Shown here piece by piece: positions 1 to 8,699 of a stretch of 64,000 nucleotides of DNA. The position numbers and the translations under genes are program-made. Position 1 is the stretch's first letter, and each line of letters begins with the position of its first letter. The stretch spans positions 372,001 to 436,000 of the forward strand of contig NZ_VNWN01000004.1 of assembly GCF_012720115.1 (NCBI RefSeq), in the 5' to 3' direction. The notes under the pieces were generated by a model. It saw only the letters and a program-made list of their open reading frames with translations. It searched no databases and had not been told where the DNA came from. This stretch comes from Sneathiella chinensis. GTDB lineage: Bacteria; Pseudomonadota; Alphaproteobacteria; Sneathiellales; Sneathiellaceae.

Positions 1-94
1 CCCCTTCGGCCCAATTTGTCGCGGTATTCGTTATAAATAAAAATATAAATTAGAACAGGGGAAAGTTTTTTTCGCGGGGCAGGGGAAGGGGCTG

Positions 95-874
95 TTAGAG
101 GGGGACATCCCACGGGGGATTTGCAAGCAGGGACGGAACCTGTGCCTGAAGGAACTGATAGAGGGGCAGGTTCGGCTGTCCCGGTGGCTGGGAGACCAGA
201 AAATGGCGCGCAAAAACCGAATGGGGGCGCGAAGAAATATAAAGTTCGGACGCCAGTTTGTGCCGTTCAATCAGGTAGGCGGCGATACTGGTGGGAAGGA
301 TGGCGGCATCCGCCCGCCCGGCGACGACCATTTTCAAGGCGAGAAAGAACCGGGGGACCTCTTCCTTGATGATCAGACCGCGCGCAACCAGAGTATCCAC
401 CAGACCCCACTGGGTCCCCTGCAATCCGGCAACCGATAACCCGTACAGGGAGAAGGGGGATTTATACTCCACCTTTTGCGAAATGCGGGAAATCACGGCG
501 TTGCTGTCCCGCTGGTATCCGTCCGTGAACGGATAAGGGGGCGCATTCGGCTCGTTGAACCATTCCGGGTTGACCCACGGAACCACGCACAGGCACCCGT
601 CTTTCAGGACAAGGTCCAGCCTTTTTCGCGGCAGGATTTCAACCTTGAAATAATACTGCCCATTGGATCGGGCCGACAGCGTGTCGGCAAGGGTGAAGGT
701 CATGCCCAATCGCGAGGCTTCGTTGATGATGAAGGGCGGTGAATTGTGATAGGTCAGAAAGCGAATGGTGACCGGTTCGCCGGGCAGGTTTTCAGCATGG
801 GCTGCAGGGAGTGTGATCATCGGTCCCAGCCCTGCAAGAAGCAGAAAGAAGATGCCAGAAACAACCCGGATCAT
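95..874 (-). CDS. Periplasmic solute-binding protein, family 3-like (SBP_bac_3)
   Basis: This 259-residue protein begins with a signal peptide: residues 1-27 have a hydrophobic core and end in AAHAEN. The mature part, with VTIRFLTYHNSPPF near its N-terminus and a later segment on residence of substrate (GRADAAILP), resembles extracellular solute-binding family 3 proteins as found in amino-acid uptake and in sensory modules. There is no permease or ATPase gene beside it. The next gene upstream on the same strand is a membrane-bound hybrid sensor kinase, so a sensory role or a free-standing binding protein are both possible. The family call is moderate and the ligand is unknown. The 94 bases downstream to the window edge hold no gene I can support. 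Confidence 0.72.
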   Translation of the reverse strand: MIRVVSGIFFLLLAGLGPMITLPAAHAENLPGEPVTIRFLTYHNSPPFIINEASRLGMTFTLADTLSARSNGQYYFKVEILPRKRLDLVLKDGCLCVVPWVNPEWFNEPNAPPYPFTDGYQRDSNAVISRISQKVEYKSPFSLYGLSVAGLQGTQWGLVDTLVARGLIIKEEVPRFFLALKMVVAGRADAAILPTSIAAYLIERHKLASELYISSRPHSVFARHFLVSQPPGQPNLPLYQFLQAQVPSLLANPPWDVPL

Positions 875-1015
875 GTCGGCGACGCTCCTTTCAAGACAAC
901 AGACCTGTCAGGATAGTGTATCAACAGGGGGTATCAAGGGAAAGCAGGAAGCGGCAGGCAGCAGGCGGCATGTGGCATGGGGCATGAGGGAAGCCGTGAG
1001 TGGGAAGCGAGGTAT

Positions 1016-3730
1016 TTATGAGGCCCCCTCCGCGGATACTTCGTGGTTGCGGTTTGCATGAATATCCTCGCCCAGCACCCGGTTGATGGTTTCCAGAAGG
1101 GCCGGCAGGTTGATAGGCTTTTCACAGACGTCGTTCATTCCGGCCTGTTTATACGCGATGATATTGTCCTCGATGATGTCGGCGGTCAGGCCAATGATGG
1201 GAATGTCTGCCATGGGCGGGGGCATGGCGCGGATAACGCGGGTTGCCTGTTCCCCGTCCATGACAGGCATGCGGGCGTCCATCAGGATCAGGTCGAACGT
1301 GGTTTCCTCTACAAGCCGGGTGGCTTCCAGCCCGTTTTCGGCGATGGTCAGGCGGTGGTTCAGCCGACCGAGCAGGCTGTTGACGATCTGTTGGTTAATG
1401 AAATTGTCCTCGACCACCAGAATGTGAAGGGGGCGGCTTGCATGCCAACTGTTGGGGCGGGGGCGGTCCTTTCGCGTCTGAGCACCGTTAGTGGCGTCGG
1501 CATCGGTAGGAGGCGCCTCCGCAGCGTTTGCCGCAATGGTAAAGTGGAAGGTGCTGCCCTTGCCCGGACTGCTTTCAGCGCCAATCTCCCCGCCCATCAA
1601 TCTGGCCAGTTTTCTGGAAATGGACAGGCCAAGGCCGGTGCCACCAAATTCCCGCGAGATGGAACTGTCGGCTTGCGAGAAGGGATGGAAAAGCCTGCTC
1701 AGGTTTTCGCTGCTGATCCCGATGCCGGTGTCCATGACCTCGAACCGGACAAGTGGCGGGGTGCCGAACGGGCCTTGTTCCGGTTGGACGGTGATGGTGA
1801 TCTTGCCCTGCTGGGTGAATTTCAGGGCATTGCCAACAAGGTTGGACAGAATTTGCCCGACCCGCAGGCGGTCGGCGCTGATGGTGTCGGGAAGGGCGCT
1901 GTCCAGTGACCAGCTGACCTGCAGGCCCTTCTGCTTGAACTTGGCCGAAAACAGGTCAACGGTTTCGGTGACAAGGGTTTCCAGATGAAAGGGTTTGGGG
2001 TCCAGCGTGACCTTGCCGGCTTCCAGTTTCGACTGGTCCAGAATGTCGTTGAGAATGGCCAGCATGTTTTCCCCGGACTTTCTGACGCTTTCGGTCCAGT
2101 CCCGCTGTTCACTGCTAAGGTCGCTGTTCAGGATCAAGTCGGTCAGGCCAAGAATGCCCGCCATGGGGGTGCGGATTTCGTGGCTCATGGCGGCCAGAAA
2201 CTCGGATTTTGCCCGGTTGGCGATTTCCGCCTGTTCCTGCGCATTCTTGAGTTTGGTGATATCCACCCGGAACCCCACACGGCCCCCGTCCGGCGTCGAA
2301 TGCTCGGAAATTTTCAGCCAGCGACCGTCATTGAGTTTCTGTTCCAGTTCGGCATGGGGCAGGCGATGAAAGGCCATGCGTTCCGCCACCCAGTCCTCGA
2401 CACGGCCGATGGCGTCTTCATACTGGCCGCGCTCGGCGCCATAGCGGATGATGCTTTCAAAGCTGTTGCCGGGTTCGATGACGGCGCTGGAGGCGGCATA
2501 GAACGCCTTGTAGTGATTGTTGCAAAGGACCAACCGGTCGTTCTCGTCATACAGGACAAAGGCGTCATCCAGACTGTTGATGGCGGCCATCAGGCGGGCC
2601 TGTGCGGTTTGTGCCTGTTCCTTGGCGGCAATGGTATCCCGTTCGGCAAGAACCCGGTCCGTGATGTTGGAGCCGACCCCGCGATAGCCACGGAACTCTC
2701 CTTTATCGTTGAAGACCGGTTTGCCGCTGATTTGCAGCCAGATGATCCCGCCCTTGCCGGACCGGGTGGAGTAGATGAAGTTGTTGAAGGGTTTGCGGGC
2801 TTTCAGAAGCTCGAAATGCTGGCCCCACTCACCGGAGGAGGCGTGATTGCGCTCGGTTTCGCCGCGTTCCTTGCCAAGAAGATCGGTCGGGGCGATGCCG
2901 GTCACCGGCTCCAGTTGTTCCGAGAAATAGGAAAAGCGCAAGGTTTCATCCATTTCCCAGAACCAGTCTGACGCGATCATGGCGAAGTCGCGAAAACGCC
3001 CCTCTTTGTCGGCCAGAATTTTCTTTTGCCGGGTCAGGTTCGCATTGGCGGTTTGCAGATTTTTCTTTTGCAGGGACAGCCGCTTCAGGAACGGGGCTGT
3101 GGTCAGGTAGGTCAACAGGCCGGCGATGAAAATCAGGGACAGGGTCAAGGCCGATTCAATCAGCGCGGCCTGAATATAGGGGCGGCGGATTTCGGCAAGG
3201 TCGATCTTGGTGACGACCCCCATGCCAAGCTGCGGGATCGGTTCATAGGCGGTCAGGACATCGGTGTTGCGCTGGTCCCGGGTAATCATGGTGCCGGATT
3301 GGCCGGTCAGGGCCAGAATGGCAGGCTGGTCTGTGCTGTCGGTCAGGGGGACCTTGAAAAGGCTGCCATCCGCCGGGGCAAAGCGGCCGGACAGATAGAT
3401 GATATGGCCATCCTCCAGCTTGACCAGGACAATTTCACCGGTTTCACCAAAAAGGCCGTAATCGGTGTCATGTTCCAGAATTTCCATGAGGGCTCTGGCC
3501 ATGGGGGTATGGGCTGCGGAAATGTCGTGATAGTCCAGTTCATGCTGGGCAATCAGGGTGATCAGGCGGGCTTGTGCCTGTGCCATATTGTGAAGGTTGT
3601 TCCGGTCCTGGGCGATGGCCGCGATATAAAGTCCCCACCCCCACAGGATTGCAGAGACAATCGCCAGCAGGATCAGGCCGCTGAACAGCAGCAGCAGGCG
3701 CCATCTGTCGTTGTGGGTGTGATCCGTCAC
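1016..3730 (-). CDS. Membrane-bound hybrid sensor histidine kinase (PAS-PAS-HisKA-HATPase-REC)
   Basis: A 904-residue two-component sensor. Two membrane spans (about 12-40 and 188-212) bracket a periplasmic domain of about 150 residues. A short coiled coil follows, then two PAS domains (about 245-365, containing DWFWEMDE, and 380-495). The HisKA dimerisation helix carries the phospho-accepting histidine in AAMSHEIRTPMAG, followed by an HATPase domain with DTGIGI and GGTGLGLSI, and a C-terminal receiver (about 765-890) with phospho-acceptor Asp in ILMDARMPVMDG. There is no Hpt domain and no response regulator gene nearby, so output must pass to a partner encoded elsewhere. The start is GTG at 3728-3730, chosen because GGAGAGG lies just upstream. 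Its position behind the solute-binding protein suggests, but does not prove, joint sensing. Confidence 0.93.
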   Translation of the reverse strand: MTDHTHNDRWRLLLLFSGLILLAIVSAILWGWGLYIAAIAQDRNNLHNMAQAQARLITLIAQHELDYHDISAAHTPMARALMEILEHDTDYGLFGETGEIVLVKLEDGHIIYLSGRFAPADGSLFKVPLTDSTDQPAILALTGQSGTMITRDQRNTDVLTAYEPIPQLGMGVVTKIDLAEIRRPYIQAALIESALTLSLIFIAGLLTYLTTAPFLKRLSLQKKNLQTANANLTRQKKILADKEGRFRDFAMIASDWFWEMDETLRFSYFSEQLEPVTGIAPTDLLGKERGETERNHASSGEWGQHFELLKARKPFNNFIYSTRSGKGGIIWLQISGKPVFNDKGEFRGYRGVGSNITDRVLAERDTIAAKEQAQTAQARLMAAINSLDDAFVLYDENDRLVLCNNHYKAFYAASSAVIEPGNSFESIIRYGAERGQYEDAIGRVEDWVAERMAFHRLPHAELEQKLNDGRWLKISEHSTPDGGRVGFRVDITKLKNAQEQAEIANRAKSEFLAAMSHEIRTPMAGILGLTDLILNSDLSSEQRDWTESVRKSGENMLAILNDILDQSKLEAGKVTLDPKPFHLETLVTETVDLFSAKFKQKGLQVSWSLDSALPDTISADRLRVGQILSNLVGNALKFTQQGKITITVQPEQGPFGTPPLVRFEVMDTGIGISSENLSRLFHPFSQADSSISREFGGTGLGLSISRKLARLMGGEIGAESSPGKGSTFHFTIAANAAEAPPTDADATNGAQTRKDRPRPNSWHASRPLHILVVEDNFINQQIVNSLLGRLNHRLTIAENGLEATRLVEETTFDLILMDARMPVMDGEQATRVIRAMPPPMADIPIIGLTADIIEDNIIAYKQAGMNDVCEKPINLPALLETINRVLGEDIHANRNHEVSAEGAS

Positions 3731-3826
3731 TCACCTCTCCGGTTTTACATACAGCTTTGAAGTGTACCGGCAAGAGGATAACAAGATGTTAATGGGGGAG
3801 GGGGGCGCGATCCCGTGCCCGCCGGG

Positions 3827-4738
3827 TCAGGTTGGCGTCTGGTCCGGCTGTTGCAGGATGCCGGACTGGCTCATTTGTGTGTAAACCAGCCGGTTGATCC
3901 AGCCCAGCAACCCTTTTTCGCTTAAAGGCTCTCGGCTGTAGCTGACATAGGGATACCAGGTGACATTGAGGCCATGGGACAGCATGGCAATATCCCCGGT
4001 CTCGGCCTCCAGTGCCAGCGGGGCGGGCACATATCCCCATCCAAGGCCGTCAATAATGGCGTCGCGGACCAGTTCAAAGCTGCTGAGGGCGATGCGTTCG
4101 TTGCTGATATCCTGAAGATAGAAGCGTTCGCTTAAGGTATCGTCCATATAGGTGATCTGCGGAAGGCTGACCAGATCGTCATCGGAAACATAGGACATGC
4201 GGGCCATGGTGTGATTGCGGGCAATCATCATTTGCATGCGGATCTTCGTGACCACCTTGGCATAAAGCCCCGGCTTGATGCGGCTATGCTCGGGGGGCAT
4301 GAAATAGGCGATGTCCAGCTTGCCCTCGCTGATCAGATCGGACAAGGCCTCCGGCCCGGCATAATGCAGGCTGAGTTTCAGGTCCGGACGGGCCTGCCGT
4401 ACGGTGCGGATGACAGTGCGCCAGAATTCCTCGGGCAGGGCGTCGTCGCGCCCGATGCTGAGGCTGCTCTGTTCCGGGTCGGAACTGATCCGGGATCGTA
4501 GCCGGATCGTATCGACCAGCGACAGCAACCGGTGGCAGTCATCCAGAATGTTTTCGCCCGCCGGGGTCAGTTCAAGGCTGTTGCCGGAGCGCAGGAACAG
4601 GGTCGCGTCCAGTTCGTCCTCAAGGGCGGAAATTGCCATGCTGACGGTGCTACGATTACGCTCCAGTTCTATGGCCGCGCCGGAAATGGACCCGTGGCGG
4701 GCCACGGTGACAAAATATTCCAGATGTTCAATTCTCAT
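3827..4738 (-). CDS. LysR-family transcriptional regulator
   Basis: A 303-residue LysR-type regulator. Residues 1-60 form the winged helix-turn-helix (MRIEHLEYFVTVARHGSISGAA, with STVSMAISALEDEL as recognition region), followed by the linker helix and a LysR substrate-binding domain with periplasmic-binding-protein fold from about residue 90. It is transcribed away from the SMR transporter pair that starts about 130 bases on the other side. That is the classic layout of a LysR protein controlling its divergent neighbour, so it probably regulates the mdtJI-like genes and itself. The effector cannot be read from the sequence. Confidence 0.93.
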   Translation of the reverse strand: MRIEHLEYFVTVARHGSISGAAIELERNRSTVSMAISALEDELDATLFLRSGNSLELTPAGENILDDCHRLLSLVDTIRLRSRISSDPEQSSLSIGRDDALPEEFWRTVIRTVRQARPDLKLSLHYAGPEALSDLISEGKLDIAYFMPPEHSRIKPGLYAKVVTKIRMQMMIARNHTMARMSYVSDDDLVSLPQITYMDDTLSERFYLQDISNERIALSSFELVRDAIIDGLGWGYVPAPLALEAETGDIAMLSHGLNVTWYPYVSYSREPLSEKGLLGWINRLVYTQMSQSGILQQPDQTPT

Positions 4739-4783
4739 GGGGTGTGTCCGTCGTCTTGAACCCGTTGCAAGAAGGTGGTGACA

Positions 4784-4813
4784 ATTTTATTGACGCTCAG
4801 CGATTAGGGTCAA
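4784..4813 (-). promoter_or_regulatory. Putative sigma70 promoter of the LysR gene, overlapping a small dyad
   Basis: On the minus strand TTGACC (4808-4813) is followed after 18 bases by TAAAAT (4784-4789). The same stretch contains the inverted repeat TTGAC (4790-4794) / GTCAA (4809-4813), which could be part of a LysR operator shared with the divergent SMR genes. The dyad arms are only 5 bp, so the operator reading is tentative. Confidence 0.45.
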
Positions 4814-4871
4814 GCAAAAACATCCTGTAATATCGCGCTGTATCGTGAAAATAATTGCAATGGAGATAATT

Positions 4872-5210
4872 GTGCATTGGGTTTATTTGATGCTCGCCGT
4901 TGTTGGTGAAGTCATCGGAACAACGGCAATGAAAGCACTGATGGTGGACGGCCATCAGGTGATAGGCACCCTGATCGCTCTCGGGACGGTCGGTCTTGCC
5001 TATGCCCTGATGAGCCGGGCAACGCTTCGTATCCCGGTGGCGCTGGCCAATGCGTTCTGGGAAGGGTTCGGCATGATCCTGATCGCGCTGATCTCGTTCT
5101 GGGTGCTGGATGAATATATCGCGCCCCTGCAGGCCGCCGCCATCGTGTTGGCCGTCGTGGGGATCGTGATCGTCAATTATGGTCATTACCAGCAGGAGGC
5201 AGGCGAATGA
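4872..5210 (+). CDS. mdtJ: SMR-family efflux subunit, MdtJ-like
   Basis: A four-helix small multidrug resistance protein, 112 residues from the GTG at 4872. It matches MdtJ, one half of the MdtJ/MdtI spermidine exporter: FWEGFGMILIALISFWVLDE lines up with the MdtJ WEG...LFDE region. The membrane-embedded glutamate needed for proton coupling is present at residue 13 (VVGEVIGTTAMK). I chose GTG 4872 because GGAG lies 6 bases upstream and the protein then begins just before helix 1, as in MdtJ. An in-frame ATG at 4860 and GTG at 4845 are possible but lack a ribosome site. The 3' end overlaps the second SMR gene by 4 bases, so the two subunits are translationally coupled, as expected for a heterodimer. 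Confidence 0.88.
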   Translation: MHWVYLMLAVVGEVIGTTAMKALMVDGHQVIGTLIALGTVGLAYALMSRATLRIPVALANAFWEGFGMILIALISFWVLDEYIAPLQAAAIVLAVVGIVIVNYGHYQQEAGE

Positions 5211-5533
5211 GTATCTATTACGGTTTTCTGGCGGGGTCTGTTCTTCTGGACATTCTGGCAAACCTGTCCCTGCAGCATTCGGAAGGCTTCCGCCGACGGA
5301 AATGGGGTGTGCTGGCTGTTGCCCTGATCATGATGGCCTTTGCCCTGCTGGCGCTGGCGGTCAAGGGATTGCCCCTGTTTCTGGCCTATGCGGTGTGGGG
5401 GGCGTTTTCCATCACCGGGACGGCACTGGCAACCCGCCTTGTGTTTGGTCACCGACTGAATGCCACCAGTTGCGCAGGCTTGGCCGTCCTTATTGTGGCG
5501 ATCGGCCTGATGCAGGTCGGCGGCGAGGTGTAA
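5207..5533 (+). CDS. mdtI: SMR-family efflux subunit, MdtI-like
   Basis: This 108-residue, four-span protein is the partner of the upstream MdtJ-like subunit; its ATG overlaps that gene's stop (ATGA). It resembles MdtI in LANLSLQHSEGFRRRKWG and AVKGLPLFLAYAVWGAF. In E. coli the pair exports spermidine, but substrate range in this organism is an inference. The usual helix-1 glutamate appears replaced by aspartate (D15, LLDILANLS), keeping the acid but not its length. An AGGAGG ribosome site precedes the start inside mdtJ. The divergent LysR gene is the likely regulator. Confidence 0.87.
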   Translation: MSIYYGFLAGSVLLDILANLSLQHSEGFRRRKWGVLAVALIMMAFALLALAVKGLPLFLAYAVWGAFSITGTALATRLVFGHRLNATSCAGLAVLIVAIGLMQVGGEV

Positions 5534-5569
5534 CCCGCAAGGAGAGTGATCGGCGCGGCGGGGAGCGGG

Positions 5570-6181
5570 TTAGCGTTTCCGTCCAGCATAATGGACGCGC
5601 CAGTTTTCCCGCCAGCCGCCAAAGGCATCCAGTTCAAGCGCCTGATCCCCGTTGCCCTTGATGTTGCGCCGCCTTTCGGTGTCATCAAATTCGGCCCTGA
5701 CGCATGTGAGGTCGGAAAACAGGGACTTCAGGCCTTCCGGCGTATACCGGAAATAATCCGCCGGGCAGGGGTGGTAACGCCATGCGAACAGGGTGGAATG
5801 AAAAGTGAGGCCGCCGGGCCTCAGGATTCGGGAAATTTCGCTGGCGGCTTTCCACGGATACTGGATATGCTCGAATACATCGACGCTGAAGACCAGATCA
5901 AAGCTGTTGTCCGGAATTTCAGGGCAGTGTGTGATGTCTCCCAGAATCACATCCTCGCCGGTTTTGACGAAGTCCATATTCCGGTATTGGACGCTGTCCC
6001 CAAAGCGGGCCTTGTACGGATTACGGCGGCCACCGATTTCCAGCACATTTTGCGGGGCAAGGCCCTGTTCGTGGATCAGGCTTTCCAGAAGGTCGCCAAT
6101 GCGTTCCGTACGCCGTGGGAAATTTTTGTGTTTTCTTTCCGCGATCCGCTGCCTGAACAGGCTGGTTACTGCGCCAATCAT
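5570..6181 (-). CDS. Class I SAM-dependent methyltransferase (Methyltransf_11 type)
   Basis: A soluble 203-residue protein with a Rossmann-like methyltransferase core. Motif I is [17 protein letters not shown] (about 45-60), the acidic residue of motif II is in RNMDFVKT, and the post-II region [34 protein letters not shown] is typical of Methyltransf_11 enzymes. This subfamily often acts on small molecules or sugars, but the substrate cannot be deduced here. It is convergent with the SMR pair (36 bases between stops) and is followed on its other side by a tRNA gene, so it is probably transcribed alone. Confidence 0.85.
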   Translation of the reverse strand: MIGAVTSLFRQRIAERKHKNFPRRTERIGDLLESLIHEQGLAPQNVLEIGGRRNPYKARFGDSVQYRNMDFVKTGEDVILGDITHCPEIPDNSFDLVFSVDVFEHIQYPWKAASEISRILRPGGLTFHSTLFAWRYHPCPADYFRYTPEGLKSLFSDLTCVRAEFDDTERRRNIKGNGDQALELDAFGGWRENWRVHYAGRKR

Positions 6182-6291
6182 ACCACATTCCTGATCTGCC
6201 CTGTTTGCCTGACGGTATCAGAAAAGGCAGAAGCTGGCGATTGCCGAAATGTGAATATATGAGGGAGAGAATTTTACGGGAAAAGTTTAGA

Positions 6292-6368
<77 letters not shown>

Positions 6369-6458
6369 ACCAGAAAGGCGATGCTGAAGTTTCAGCGTCG
6401 CTGCGAAGGCGCTTTTAGCCCCATCCGCAATAAAGTGCAAGCGAGAAATTGCAGGATT

Positions 6459-7493
6459 TTAGTATGCGCGTTCAATTGCGAAATCAATCGCGCCAATCAG
6501 GGCCGCCTTTACCGGGCTGTCCGGGAAGATATCCAGCGACTTCTTGGCAGAGTTCCCGTAGTCCCGCGCCCGTGCAAAGGTGTCGCCAAGGGCGTTGTGC
6601 CGGGCAAGGAGCGTCATGGCATGATCCAGATCGCCGTCCTGCTGTTCGGCTTCGATCACCCGTGTCCAGAAGGCGCGCTCGTCCGCATCGCCCCGCTGGT
6701 AGGCCAGAAGAATCGGCAGGGTCACCTTGCCTTCGCGGAAATCATCGCCGATGGTCTTGCCAAGCGCGGCCTGTTCAGCGGAATAATCAAGGGCATCGTC
6801 AATCAACTGGAAGGCAATGCCAAGATCGTTGCCATAATTGCGAAGGGCGGCTGCTTCCTCGGGGCTGCGATCGGCGACAACGGCGCCAACCTCGCAGGCC
6901 GCTGCGAACAGGGCTGCGGTCTTGGAGGCAATCACCTGCAGATAGTTTTCTTCGGTGACGTTCACATCACCCACATTCATGAGCTGCTGAACCTCGCCCT
7001 CGGCAATCACCGCGGACGCCGTGGACAGAATGCGCAGCACTTCAAGGGAGCCATCCTCGACCATCAACTGGAAGGAGCGGCTGAACAGGAAATCGCCGAC
7101 CAGCACACTGGCCTGATTGCCCCACAGGACGTTGGCGGTTTCGTTGCCACGGCGCAGGTCGCTTTCATCAACCACATCATCATGCAGAAGCGTCGCGGTA
7201 TGGATAAATTCAACGCAGGCGGCCAGCTTCTGGGCCCGGTCCCCGTCATACCCACAGAGTTTTGCAGAACCCAGTGTCAGAACCGGTCGCAATCTTTTCC
7301 CGCCCGCGGCAATCAGGTGGCGCGCAAGTGTGGGGATCAGTTCAACCTCGCTGTGCATCCGGTCCAGAATGATCTGGTTGGTGGAGTCAAGGTCTTGTCT
7401 GACAATGTCCATAAGGGGCTGAAGCGATGCTTTTACCGGTTCGGACGTTTTGTTTTCCAATTGTACTGAAACTGACAAAGTTGCCTCTTTCAC
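6459..7493 (-). CDS. ispB: Polyprenyl diphosphate synthase (octaprenyl/decaprenyl type)
   Basis: An all-helical trans-isoprenyl diphosphate synthase of 344 residues that makes the long side chain of ubiquinone. Both aspartate-rich motifs are visible: the first in LLHDDVVDESDLRRG (about 110-124) and the second in FQLIDDALDYS (about 232-242). GGKRLRP near residue 64 is the usual substrate-binding segment. Chain length cannot be read with certainty; in this bacterial group Q-10 is common, so a decaprenyl product is plausible. GTG at 7491-7493 is the only upstream start in frame; the true start could be a little further inside because no strong ribosome site precedes it. A good sigma70 promoter lies upstream. 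Confidence 0.93.
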   Translation of the reverse strand: MKEATLSVSVQLENKTSEPVKASLQPLMDIVRQDLDSTNQIILDRMHSEVELIPTLARHLIAAGGKRLRPVLTLGSAKLCGYDGDRAQKLAACVEFIHTATLLHDDVVDESDLRRGNETANVLWGNQASVLVGDFLFSRSFQLMVEDGSLEVLRILSTASAVIAEGEVQQLMNVGDVNVTEENYLQVIASKTAALFAAACEVGAVVADRSPEEAAALRNYGNDLGIAFQLIDDALDYSAEQAALGKTIGDDFREGKVTLPILLAYQRGDADERAFWTRVIEAEQQDGDLDHAMTLLARHNALGDTFARARDYGNSAKKSLDIFPDSPVKAALIGAIDFAIERAY

Positions 7494-7523
7494 TGGGGCC
7501 GCAAAGGGCCTGAATCTGCGGTG

Positions 7524-7551
7524 AGCATAGCTTAAAGTAACTTACGGTCAA
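7524..7551 (-). promoter_or_regulatory. Sigma70 promoter for the polyprenyl synthase gene
   Basis: On the minus strand TTGACC (7546-7551) and TATGCT (7524-7529) are separated by 16 bases, placing the transcript start near 7517, about 24 bases before the GTG. Confidence 0.55.
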
Positions 7552-7631
7552 GTAACAGCACAAGGCCTTGGTTTTCAATAGTTTTCCCGGTATGGTATCG
7601 GCCGGATAACAAGAAGGGGACCCAGAGCGGC

Positions 7632-7856
7632 GTGATAGAACTCATCCGGGCAAACGATCCAGTGCTAATTTCCTATATCGTTTCCGTGCTTGAAGCGGAG
7701 GATATCCGGGCTGTTGTGCTGGATGAGCATACCTCAATTCTGGAGGGGAGCATCGGTGCCGTTCAGCGCCGGATCATGGTTCGCGCCCCCCATGAAGCCG
7801 CCGCCCGCAGCATTCTGGAGGATATCGTCCCCGGAGAGGCACGGGAGCAGACATGA
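7632..7856 (+). CDS. DUF2007 domain protein
   Basis: A 74-residue protein that is almost entirely one DUF2007 domain (putative signal-transducing protein family): ELIRANDPVLISYIVSVLEAEDIRAVVLDEH followed by a short beta strand and helix, ending in RRIMVRAPHEAAARSILED. The function of the family is not established. It starts with GTG at 7632, and its stop overlaps the ATG of the next gene (ATGA), so it is translationally coupled to the methyltransferase. DUF2007 next to a TrmN6-like methyltransferase is a layout common in alphaproteobacteria. Confidence 0.85.
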   Translation: MIELIRANDPVLISYIVSVLEAEDIRAVVLDEHTSILEGSIGAVQRRIMVRAPHEAAARSILEDIVPGEAREQT

Positions 7857-8629
7857 CCGGGTGGACCACGGACGGTTTCCTGGGCGGGCGACTTCAGATC
7901 ACCCAGCCGGAAAAAGGGTTTCGGGCCGGATCGGACGCGGTTCTGCTGGCCGCATCGCTGGACCTTGCGCCGGGGCAGTCAGTGCTGGATGTGGGGTGCG
8001 GCGTGGGTACCGCCGGTCTGTGCGCCCGCTATCGGGAGCCGGGCATCCGCCTTTGGGGTCTGGAGTTACAGGAAAGCCTTGCCGTGCAGGCACGAGAGAA
8101 TGCCCGCGCCAACGGGCTGGAGCGGGATGTGACGATCCTGTCCGTTGATATTGCCGACCGCAAGGCGTTCAAGGGGATCGAGGGGCCGTCCGGGCGCGCC
8201 TTCCTGAATGACGGGTTTGACCATGTGCTGTCGAACCCGCCGTTTTATGAAGAAGGCCGCGCCCAGAAATCCCCCAATGCCATCAAGTCCCTTGCCCATG
8301 TGGAGGGGGATGTAGACCTGTCCGCGTGGATTGCCTTTTGCGCGGCCCGCGCACGGCCACGGGGCCGGGTGACCATCATTCACCGGGCAAGCCGCCTTGC
8401 CACGATCCTGCGGGAGATGGAGAAAACCTGCGGCAGCCTGCAGGTGCTGCCCCTGTGGCCGGGGGTTGGGGCCGCCGCCAAGCGGGTGATCGTCCGGGGG
8501 ATCAAGGGAGACCGGGGGCCGCTGACATTGTTGCCGGGGCTGGTCCTGCACCATCCCGATGGCCGCCCGACGGATGAGGCAGAGAAAATTTTGCGGCACG
8601 GGGCAGGGATTGACCCGGCGGCCCATTAA
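7853..8629 (+). CDS. N6-adenine tRNA methyltransferase, TrmN6/YfiC-like
   Basis: A 258-residue class I methyltransferase. Motif I is SVLDVGCGVGTAGLCA (about 43-58), the acidic residue after strand 2 is in WGLELQESLA, and the catalytic NPPF motif occurs in HVLSNPPFYEEG (about 125-136). NPPF/Y marks methyltransferases acting on amino groups of adenine or related substrates. The closest named relative by layout is E. coli TrmN6, which methylates A37 of tRNA-Val; that substrate is an inference here. The gene overlaps the DUF2007 gene by 4 bases and precedes the S49 peptidase gene. Confidence 0.85.
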   Translation: MTGWTTDGFLGGRLQITQPEKGFRAGSDAVLLAASLDLAPGQSVLDVGCGVGTAGLCARYREPGIRLWGLELQESLAVQARENARANGLERDVTILSVDIADRKAFKGIEGPSGRAFLNDGFDHVLSNPPFYEEGRAQKSPNAIKSLAHVEGDVDLSAWIAFCAARARPRGRVTIIHRASRLATILREMEKTCGSLQVLPLWPGVGAAAKRVIVRGIKGDRGPLTLLPGLVLHHPDGRPTDEAEKILRHGAGIDPAAH

Positions 8630-8699
8630 GCAGATCATGAACGCAGTTGTAAGGCAGGCCGGTAAAGTTCGGTAAAGTAGCTTGAGAGGCATGAAAAGA

